Shown: positions 58,447-64,000 of the stretch, piece by piece | Numbering within the stretch: the first letter of the stretch is position 1 | How the letters are laid out: every line of letters starts with the position of its first letter | DNA from: Pseudomonas argentinensis | Lineage (GTDB): Bacteria > Pseudomonadota > Gammaproteobacteria > Pseudomonadales > Pseudomonadaceae | Direction of reading: 5' to 3' | Length of the DNA: 64,000 bases | Assembly: GCF_001839655.2 (NCBI RefSeq) | Contig: NZ_CP056087.1 | Coordinates: 3,224,001 to 3,288,000, forward strand | Made by a program: the position numbers and the translations under genes | Notes under the pieces: generated by a model | What the model saw: the letters and a program-made list of their open reading frames with translations, nothing else | Database searches by the model: none | Told to the model about the DNA's origin: nothing

Positions 58447-58891
58447 CCTCAACGCCCTGGAAGATTGGGCCGGCGGCCTGCTGGCCAAGCTCAGCCCCAC
58501 CGAGCGCCGTCAGCTCAACCAAGGCGTAGCCCGCAACCTGCGCCGCAGCCAGCAGCAGCGCATCGCCCTGCAGCAAAACCCGGACGGTACCCCCTTCGCC
58601 CCACGCAGGAGCCAGAAGGCCCTACGAGGCAAAAAGGGTCGTATCCGCCGCCGCATGTTCACCAAGCTGCGCACGGCCAAGCTGCTCAAGATGCAGAGCA
58701 ACCCCAACGCCATCGCCATTGGCTTCCTCGGCCGCACCGCTCGCATCGCCCGCATTCACCAGTACGGCCTGAAAGACCGACCCGGCCGAGGTCAGAGCGA
58801 TGTCCAGTACGACCGCCGCGAGCTGCTCGGCTTCACCTCTGCCGAGCTGGACAGCATCCGCGACCAGTTGCTCGAACACCTCACCCGCTGA
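58439..58891 (+). CDS. S: Tail completion protein (P2 gpS family)
   Basis: 150 aa from a GTG start. MADLNALEDWAGGLLAKLSPTERRQLNQGVARNLRRSQQQRIALQQNPDGTPFAPR is the conserved opening, and QNPDGTPFAPR followed by IARIHQYGLKDRPGRG marks the gpS/virion morphogenesis family. Last gene of the first rightward late operon; the activator site for the V operon begins 7 bases after its stop. Confidence 0.93.
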   Translation: MADLNALEDWAGGLLAKLSPTERRQLNQGVARNLRRSQQQRIALQQNPDGTPFAPRRSQKALRGKKGRIRRRMFTKLRTAKLLKMQSNPNAIAIGFLGRTARIARIHQYGLKDRPGRGQSDVQYDRRELLGFTSAELDSIRDQLLEHLTR

Positions 58892-58897
58892 CCGGCC

Positions 58898-58920
58898 GTT
58901 GTAGCCGCCCTGCCTACAAC
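58898..58920 (+). promoter_or_regulatory. Ogr-type late activator site 2, V promoter
   Basis: GTTGTA-N11-TACAAC. The 45 bases between the site and the V ATG match, in length and much of the sequence, those between site 1 and the P ATG, including GCGCGCG and CAGCAT. The CAGCAT hexamer at 33-38 past the dyad is the expected -10 box. The predicted start is at 58965, directly before the ATG. Confidence 0.75.
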
Positions 58921-58965
58921 GCCCACCGCGTGCCGTGCGCGCGCGTGGCCGTCAGCATCGGCCCC

Positions 58966-59412
58966 ATGAATATTGCCGACATCATCCGCCGCCTCGAAAA
59001 CATGATCCGCTTCGGCACCATTGCCGAAGTCGACCATGCAAAGTCGCGTTGCCGCGTCTCCACCGGTGGCATCATTACCAATTGGCTGCCGTTCTTCTCC
59101 CGCCGTGCCGGTAGCACCAATGAGTGGGACCCGGTCAGCGTCGGTGAACAGTGCGTGGTGTTCTGCCCAAGCGGTGATCCGGCTGTCGGCATCGTCCTGG
59201 CCGGCATCTATTCCGAAGCCAACCCCGCCAAGAGCAGCGACCCAGCCGTTCACCGCGTGGAATGGGCCAACGGCGATTACGTCGAGCACCACGCCGAAAC
59301 AGGCGCCTATGCGCTCAAGGTCAGCGGCCACGTCGATATCCAGGCCGCCAGCCTGTCCATCCAATGTTCCGGCGCCGTCAGCATCAACGGCAGCCGCATC
59401 GATCTGAACTGA
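58966..59412 (+). CDS. V: Baseplate spike protein (P2 gpV family), short form
   Basis: 148 aa from the ATG at 58966 (MNIADIIRRLENMIRFGTIAEVDHAKSRCRVSTGG), aligned with the P2 gpV start. The OB-fold part is complete (WDPVSVGEQCVVFCPSGDPAVGIVLAGIYSEANPA). A short beta-repeat follows (ALKVSGHVDIQAASLSIQCSGAVSINGSRIDLN). P2 gpV is about 210 aa; the missing length is the spike tip, supplied here by the PAAR protein next door. No ribosome site precedes the ATG. Confidence 0.93.
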   Translation: MNIADIIRRLENMIRFGTIAEVDHAKSRCRVSTGGIITNWLPFFSRRAGSTNEWDPVSVGEQCVVFCPSGDPAVGIVLAGIYSEANPAKSSDPAVHRVEWANGDYVEHHAETGAYALKVSGHVDIQAASLSIQCSGAVSINGSRIDLN

Positions 59413-59420
59413 GGCCGCCC

Positions 59421-59714
59421 ATGCCTGCCACTGCCCGCCTCGGCGATACCTGCACCGGCCACGGTTGCTGGCCACCGCGCGCCAACACCGCGGCAAGCCC
59501 AAACGTGAACATCAACGGTATCCCCGCCCACCGCCAGGGCGACGCCTGGGCGCCCCACACCTGCCCCAGCATCCCGCAAACCCACGCCAGCACCCTGGCA
59601 AGTGGCAGCGCTACCGTCTTCGTCAACGGCAAGCAACTCGGCCGTGTCGGCGATCCCGTGGCATGCGGCTCCAGCGTTGCAGCTGGCAGCCCCAACGTAT
59701 TCGCAGGGGGCTGA
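59421..59714 (+). CDS. PAAR-domain spike-tip protein
   Basis: 97 aa. It starts MPATARLGDTCTGHGCWPPR and shows the repeated PAAR pattern: VNINGIPAHRQGDAWAPHTC, then SGSATVFVNGKQLGRVGDPVACGSSVAAGSPNVFAGG. PAAR proteins form a sharp metal-binding cone (His/Cys ligands) at the tip of contractile-tail and type VI spikes. It lies 8 bases after V and 2 before W, inside the baseplate operon. Confidence 0.93.
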   Translation: MPATARLGDTCTGHGCWPPRANTAASPNVNINGIPAHRQGDAWAPHTCPSIPQTHASTLASGSATVFVNGKQLGRVGDPVACGSSVAAGSPNVFAGG

Positions 59715-59716
59715 CC

Positions 59717-60070
59717 ATGGCCGGCCTATCCCGCACCACCGGCACAGCCCTAGAAGGCATCGAGCACCTGCGCCAGTCCATCGCCGACATCCTCACCACG
59801 CCAATCGGCTCGCGCGTCATGCGCCGCGACTACGGCAGCAACCTGCCGTTTCTGATCGACCAGCCCTTCAACGCCCACACCCGCATGCTCTGCTACGCCG
59901 CCACCGCCATGGCCCTTATGCGCTGGGAACCCCGCGTGCGCCTCACCCACGTCAGCATCGCCCTGGGCGAAACACCCGGCGCAGTCGTCATCGATCTGAA
60001 AGGCACGCCTGTGGACGGCAACCAGACCTACAACTTGCAAATTCCGCTCGCCATGGGGGCCGCCACATGA
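59717..60070 (+). CDS. W: Baseplate wedge protein (P2 gpW, gp25-like)
   Basis: 117 aa. GTALEGIEHLRQSIADILTTPIGSRVMRRDYGSNLPFLIDQPFN is the gp25/gpW signature. It forms the inner wedge that starts sheath assembly. It overlaps the J start by four bases. Confidence 0.95.
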   Translation: MAGLSRTTGTALEGIEHLRQSIADILTTPIGSRVMRRDYGSNLPFLIDQPFNAHTRMLCYAATAMALMRWEPRVRLTHVSIALGETPGAVVIDLKGTPVDGNQTYNLQIPLAMGAAT

Positions 60071-60960
60071 GCTTCACCGCTATCGACCTTTCCCGCGTGC
60101 CGGCACCCAGCGTTGTCGAGTCCCTGGACTACGAGCAGATCCTCGGCGAGCTGCTCGCCGAGTTCGCCGAGCGCTACCCGGCCATGGATCAGTTCCTCGA
60201 ATCTGATCCAGCCATCAAGCTGCTCGAGGTCTTCGCCTACCGCGAGCTGCTGCTACGCCAGCGCATCAACGAGGCGGCCAAAGCCGTCATGCTGCCCTAC
60301 GCCCTGGGCGAGGATCTGGAAAACCTCGGCGCCCTGTTCGGTGTCGAGCGCCTGGTCACAGCCCCCGGCGACCCGACCGCCTTCCCGCCGGTGCCACCGC
60401 AGTACGAGAGCGACAGCGAGCTGCGCTACCGCATCCAGCTCTCGCTGGAAGGCCTGAGCACCGCAGGGCCCGAGGGCGCCTACGTCTTTCACGCCCTCAG
60501 CGCGAGCGGGGAAGTACTCGACGCATCCGCCATCAGCCCCACCCCAGGTGTTGTCCTGGTCACCGTGCTATCGCGCGCCGGCGCCGGTGTGCCCAGCGCC
60601 GAGCTGCTCGCCACCGTCAGCAGCGCGCTGACGGACGAATCCGTGCGCCCCCTGACCGACTACGTCCAGGTGCAGCCGGCCACCATTACCGACTACGCCA
60701 TCAACGCCCGCTTGTACTTCTACGCCGGGCCCGACCGCGAAGTGGTCATGGCCAACGCCAGGGCTGCCGTCACGGCCTACACCGCCGCTCAGCATCGCCT
60801 AGGTCGTGACGTGACCATTTCCGGCCTGCATGCCGCCCTGCACCAGCCAGGCGTACAACGTGTCGAACTGCAAAGTCCGGCAGCCAGCATCGTGGTCAGC
60901 CGCCAGGGCGCCACGTTCTGCACGGCTATCGAGCTGATCGATGGTGGGCTCGATGAATAG
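60067..60960 (+). CDS. J: Baseplate wedge protein (P2 gpJ family)
   Basis: 297 aa. The conserved segments are LDYEQILGELLAEFAERYPAMDQFLESDPAIKLLEVFAYRELLLRQRINEAAKAVMLPYALGEDLENLGALFGVERL and SDSELRYRIQLSLEGLSTAGPEGAYVFHALSA. It links the W wedge to the fibre-bearing parts. It overlaps the I gene by eight bases. Confidence 0.95.
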   Translation: MSFTAIDLSRVPAPSVVESLDYEQILGELLAEFAERYPAMDQFLESDPAIKLLEVFAYRELLLRQRINEAAKAVMLPYALGEDLENLGALFGVERLVTAPGDPTAFPPVPPQYESDSELRYRIQLSLEGLSTAGPEGAYVFHALSASGEVLDASAISPTPGVVLVTVLSRAGAGVPSAELLATVSSALTDESVRPLTDYVQVQPATITDYAINARLYFYAGPDREVVMANARAAVTAYTAAQHRLGRDVTISGLHAALHQPGVQRVELQSPAASIVVSRQGATFCTAIELIDGGLDE

Positions 60961-61501
60961 TTTGCCGAGTCTGCTGCCGCCCAATGCCACCGCACTGGAG
61001 CGCGCGGTTGAGCAGTTGCAGGCGCGCTCTGCCACCGTGACTGTGCCGCTGCGTAAGCTGTGGAACCCCGATACCTGCCCGGCGCCGCTGCTGCCCTGGC
61101 TCGCCTGGACGCTCTCGCTCGACGGCTGGCAGCCCTACTGGCCCGAATCCATCAAACGCGAGCGGATTCGCATGGCCGTCGAGATTCAGCGCCGCAAGGG
61201 CACCGCCAAAAGCGTGCGCGATGTCGTGCGCAGCTTTGGCTCGAGCCTTGCTATCCGTGAGTGGTGGCAGATGGAGCCCAAGGGCGGACCGCACACCTTC
61301 GCACTCACCCTCACGCTCGGCGCCGGGGTGCCCAACACCATCGAATACCAGCAAGACGTCGTAGCCGAGATCGAGCGTACCAAGCCCGTGCGCTCGCACT
61401 TCACCTTGAACTTGGGCCTGTCTGCCACCGGCGGCTTGGGCCTAGGCGGCGCTGCCCGCCCAATCATCTACCGCCGCATCCAGTGCACCGAGGCCCCCTA
61501 A
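60953..61501 (+). CDS. I: Tail protein I (P2 gpI family)
   Basis: 182 aa from the ATG at 60953 (MNSLPSLLPPNATALERAVEQL). The motif LRKLWNPDTCPAPLLPWLAWTLSLDGWQPYWPESIKRERIRMAVEIQRRKGTAKSVRDVVRSFG is diagnostic. It is a baseplate component that attaches the tail fibre. The stop overlaps the H start (TAATG). An ATG at 60941 is an alternative start. Confidence 0.94.
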   Translation: MNSLPSLLPPNATALERAVEQLQARSATVTVPLRKLWNPDTCPAPLLPWLAWTLSLDGWQPYWPESIKRERIRMAVEIQRRKGTAKSVRDVVRSFGSSLAIREWWQMEPKGGPHTFALTLTLGAGVPNTIEYQQDVVAEIERTKPVRSHFTLNLGLSATGGLGLGGAARPIIYRRIQCTEAP

Positions 61502-63093
61502 TGGCACTACAAATCACCATCACCAACGCCGGCCGGGCTGAAATCATCGCGGCAGAGAACACCGGCACCAACCAGGTCACCATCACCGCCGTGGCGCTGG
61601 GCACCGGACGTTACGCGCCCAGCAAAACCCAAACCGCGCTGCAGGCTGAGGTCAAACGTGTCACCAGCATTGCCGGCCAGGCCGTCGCGGCCGACACCAT
61701 CCACGTCATGGCGCTCGACGAATCCACCGCCACGTACAACGTCGGCGAATTCGGCCTCATCAGCGACAAAGGCACACTCATCGCCATTTACTCGCAGCTG
61801 CCAGCAGTTGGCTGGATCATCAGTAAGGCCCCAGCCTCCACCCTGCTGCTCGCAACGGACATCATTCTCGAAAGCCTGGACGCACTGAATATCACCTTCG
61901 GTAATATCGCGTTCATCAATCCACCAGCAACGGTAGACACGCCGGGCGTGGTCCAACTAGACGACACCCTGACCAGCACCAGTCGCAGCAAAGCCCTCAC
62001 CGCCCTGCAAGGCAAAGTACTGGCCGACCAGGTCGCCACAAAAGCCACCAAGGCAACGACCCTTGCCGGCTATGGCGTCAGCTTTGCATCGCAAACCGAG
62101 GCGGAAACCGGCGCAGACACCAGCAAACCCATGTCAGCGCTGCGCGTGTTCCAGGCCATCGCCGCCAAGGTGATCCAAGCCACGGAGAGCGCCCTAGGCA
62201 TCGCCCGCATTGCCACCCAACACCAGGTGAACGCCGGCACCGACGACACCACCATCGTCACCCCCAAGAAATTCATGGTTGCCCACAGTTATGCCAACCT
62301 GGGCGGCAAACCCACGACGCTCGGTGGCTACGGCATTACCGATGCAGTGCCCGTTTTTTTCAGCGGGGACTGGGCCGACCTAACTGCTTCACGCTTCCTG
62401 CGTTCGAACGTCAACGGCCCAATCGGTGCCACCATCGTCGGTGGGCTGCAGAGCGTCATCACCTCAGGTGGTTTCGCCCTCAACGTCGTGGGCCGGAACG
62501 GGCGCTTGTTCTGGCAAACCCTGGGCGACTCCGACAACGCATGGCATGAAGCAAACGCCTGGTCAGCGCTCACCAATACCCCCACAACCCTCTCGGGCTA
62601 TGGCGTCAGCTTTGCATCGCAAACCGAGGCGGAAACCGGCGCAGACACTAACAAACCCATGTCAGCGCTGCGCGTGTTCCAGGCCATCGCCGCTAAAGTG
62701 ATCCAGGCCACAGAAAGCGCCTTGGGCATCGCCCGTATTGCCACCCAACTCCAGTTGAACGCCGGCATCGACGACACCACCATCGTCACCCCCAAGAAAT
62801 TGCGCCTCGGCGTCACCTACAGCTTCGGCAACAACGGCTACATCTTCTTGCCCCAATGGCTCGGCGGTTTCGGCCTGCAATGGATGGTCGGCGCGGCACA
62901 AACTTCAGGCTCAAACGTAGTGGTCAACTTCCCGGTTCCCTGGCCAACCGCCACTTACGGCTCGTGGATCGAACAAGCCAGTGGCTCGGCAGAAGTGAAC
63001 TGGAGTCCTTCCGGACTCAACGTCAACAGCGTCACCGTTAACTGCCATGGCCCAGGCGTTGGCACACCCCGCGTCCTCGCAATCGGTCGATAG
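61501..63093 (+). CDS. H: Tail fibre protein (P2 gpH-like) with an internally duplicated shaft module
   Basis: 530 aa. The N-terminal 150 residues are the conserved baseplate-attachment domain (LQITITNAGRAEIIAAENTGTNQVTITAVALGTG...NVGEFGLISDKGTLIAIYSQLP). The shaft holds two copies of a 69-residue module (GYGVSFASQTEAETGAD...TIVTPKK). The C-terminal 75 residues (NGYIFLPQWLGGFGLQWMVG...WPTATYGSWIEQ) resemble the gp53-like receptor-binding tip. It determines host recognition. Confidence 0.9.
   Translation: MALQITITNAGRAEIIAAENTGTNQVTITAVALGTGRYAPSKTQTALQAEVKRVTSIAGQAVAADTIHVMALDESTATYNVGEFGLISDKGTLIAIYSQLPAVGWIISKAPASTLLLATDIILESLDALNITFGNIAFINPPATVDTPGVVQLDDTLTSTSRSKALTALQGKVLADQVATKATKATTLAGYGVSFASQTEAETGADTSKPMSALRVFQAIAAKVIQATESALGIARIATQHQVNAGTDDTTIVTPKKFMVAHSYANLGGKPTTLGGYGITDAVPVFFSGDWADLTASRFLRSNVNGPIGATIVGGLQSVITSGGFALNVVGRNGRLFWQTLGDSDNAWHEANAWSALTNTPTTLSGYGVSFASQTEAETGADTNKPMSALRVFQAIAAKVIQATESALGIARIATQLQLNAGIDDTTIVTPKKLRLGVTYSFGNNGYIFLPQWLGGFGLQWMVGAAQTSGSNVVVNFPVPWPTATYGSWIEQASGSAEVNWSPSGLNVNSVTVNCHGPGVGTPRVLAIGR
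62068..62273 (+). repeat. Tail-fibre duplication, copy A
   Basis: 206 bases nearly identical to copy B 528 bases downstream, from GGCTATGGCGTCAGC to CCCAAGAAATT. The copies differ at scattered, partly synonymous positions. In-frame, so the encoded module is repeated. Confidence 0.9.
62596..62801 (+). repeat. Tail-fibre duplication, copy B
   Basis: Second copy of the 206-base module, next to the receptor-binding tip. Between the copies lies an unrelated stretch (DAVPVFFSGDWADLTASRF...WQTLGDSDNAWHEANAW). Confidence 0.9.
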
Positions 63094-63102
63094 GAATCAG
63101 CC

Positions 63103-63516
63103 ATGTCCCGTTTCTACAGCCCCTCCACCGGCCTGTTCTACATCGCAGGCCTGCACACGGATATTCCCGCAGATGCCAATCCCATCAGCGCCGAACTATT
63201 CGCCCAGGTCGTCAATGATCGCCCTGCCGAAAAAATCGTGGTTACCGATGCCGATGGCATGCCCGCTCTCGCAGATCCGCCACCACCCAATACCGAACAG
63301 CTCGCCGCCTCGGCAACTGCCACACGCAGCCACAAACTCGAAGAGGCCGCCAAAGAGATCGCCCCGCTACAAGATGCGGTAGATGTCGGCATGGCCACTG
63401 CAGCAGAACAAGCCAAGCTCAACGCCTGGAAGGTCTACCGTGTGCTGCTGAGCCGCATCGAACAACAGCCAAGCTACCCGCACATCATCGCCTGGCCATC
63501 CAGCCCGGCCAACTGA
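63103..63516 (+). CDS. Tail fibre assembly chaperone
   Basis: 137 aa. MSRFYSPSTGLFYIAGLHTDIPADANPISAELFAQVVNDRPAEKIVVTDADGMPALADPPPP is the characteristic opening of fibre assembly proteins, and the C-terminal half has the helix region AEQAKLNAWKVYRVLLSRIEQQPSYPHIIAWP. It helps the H trimer fold and is usually matched to the fibre tip. It ends the V operon. Confidence 0.9.
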   Translation: MSRFYSPSTGLFYIAGLHTDIPADANPISAELFAQVVNDRPAEKIVVTDADGMPALADPPPPNTEQLAASATATRSHKLEEAAKEIAPLQDAVDVGMATAAEQAKLNAWKVYRVLLSRIEQQPSYPHIIAWPSSPAN

Positions 63517-63535
63517 CTTGCCCTGGGGAGGGATT

Positions 63536-63559
63536 GCCTCGCTACGGCGGGGCTTTTTT
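63536..63559 (+). terminator. Terminator after the V to fibre-assembly operon
   Basis: GCCTCGC, loop TACG, GCGGGGC followed by six T. The stem has one T-G pair. It separates this operon from the tail sheath promoter. Confidence 0.88.
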
Positions 63560-63571
63560 ATGCCCGCACGC

Positions 63572-63592
63572 TGTAGCGCACCTGCCTACAAC
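63572..63592 (+). promoter_or_regulatory. Ogr-type late activator site 3, FI promoter
   Basis: TGTA-N11-TACAAC, followed by the same GCCCACCGC and GCGCGCG stretch seen after site 2. A CAGGCT hexamer lies at 33-38 past the dyad. The predicted start is near 63637, giving a 27-base leader with a GCAGG ribosome site before the ATG. Confidence 0.72.
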
Positions 63593-63663
63593 GCCCACCG
63601 CTCGCCGAGTTGCCGCGCGCGCGTCAGGCTCAGCACTGTCATTTCCCAACGCAGGCACCAGTC

Positions 63664-64000
63664 ATGGCCGACGAATACCACCACGGCGTCCGAGTCCTCG
63701 AAATCAACGAGGGCACCCGCCCGATTCGCACCGTATCCACCGCCGTCGTCGGCATGGTCTGCACCGCAGAAGACGCCGACCCGCTGGCCTTCCCGCTCGA
63801 CACACCCGTGCTGCTCACCAACGTGCAGAGCGCCATCGCCAAGGCTGGCACCAAAGGCACCCTGCGCCCGAGCCTGCAGGCCATCGCCGACCAGACCAAG
63901 CCGTTCACCATCGTCGTGCGCGTCGCCGAAGGCGCTGGCCAAACCCAGGCCGAAAAGGACGCCGCCACCGTCAGCAACCTGATCGGCACCACCAACGCCC
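63664..64000 (+). CDS. FI: Tail sheath protein (P2 gpFI family), N-terminal part (runs off the right edge)
   Basis: 112 codons in the window, still open at the end. [90 protein letters not shown] is the typical sheath N terminus. The contractile sheath wraps the tail tube. In P2-like phages FII, E, T, U and D follow. Confidence 0.94.
   Translation, partial: MADEYHHGVRVLEINEGTRPIRTVSTAVVGMVCTAEDADPLAFPLDTPVLLTNVQSAIAKAGTKGTLRPSLQAIADQTKPFTIVVRVAEGAGQTQAEKDAATVSNLIGTTNA

Noticed and set aside
58465..58965. N-terminal extension of gene V through gene S
   Set aside because: The extension is an arginine/proline-rich shadow of S, and the ATG at 58966 aligns with the P2 V start.

Overview
This window is high-G+C gammaproteobacterial DNA from a Pseudomonas species. 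The gene order from nfuA at the left to tig follows, in reverse, the P. aeruginosa order I remember (nfuA, cti, metH, cysI, fimL, ldcA, dnaQ-rnhA, gloB-mltD, peptide ABC transporter, ppiD, hupB, lon, clpX, clpP, tig). FimL and the periplasmic haem-type cis/trans isomerase Cti support the genus. I cannot name the species.

Layout. 1-1.3 kb: the start of a PAS-domain signalling gene and a receiver-CheC fusion. 1.5-12 kb: NfuA, an O-acyltransferase, Cti, B12-dependent methionine synthase, small proteins of unknown function, a solute-binding-like protein and a ZIP metal transporter. 12.1-12.3 kb: a transposase-less inverted-repeat element; a deletion derivative lies at 30.15 kb. 12.7-15 kb: sulfite reductase and its DUF934 partner. 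15-28 kb: AcuI-like reductase, SohB, a cluster of lipid/CoA-type genes, a TSUP permease, NudC, FimL, an enoyl-CoA hydratase and lysine decarboxylase. 28-32.7 kb: DnaQ, RNase HI, a methyltransferase, GloB and MltD. 32.7-40.2 kb: a Yej-type peptide ABC transporter with two tandem binding-protein genes. 40.3-48.8 kb: the envelope and proteostasis block ppiD, hupB, lon, clpX, clpP, tig. A heat-shock type promoter precedes lon and an excellent sigma-70 promoter precedes hupB.

From 48.9 kb to the window end is the left part of a P2-family prophage, organised as I remember for phiCTX. It begins with a displaced 26-bp tRNA-Leu 3' end (attL). Next comes an AT-rich segment full of GGTAAT repeats, then a P2-like cos site, then the divergent structural genes: Q-P leftward and O-N-M-L-X, lysis genes, R-S rightward. 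These are followed by V-PAAR-W-J-I-H-fibre assembly and the start of the tail sheath gene FI. Int, the repressor, replication genes, ogr and attR must lie beyond the right edge.

Three copies of a GTTGTA-N11-TACAAC dyad precede the late transcription units and match the P2 Ogr activator-site pattern. Aligning them predicts that the terminase (P) and baseplate (V) transcripts begin at or next to their ATG, so they would be leaderless. Two further points stand out: a one-base loss in a C run that appears to have scrambled the overlapping Rz/Rz1 spanin genes, and a short V protein followed by a separate PAAR spike-tip gene.

All functional names rest on reading the sequence and on remembered family features. 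No database search was possible.
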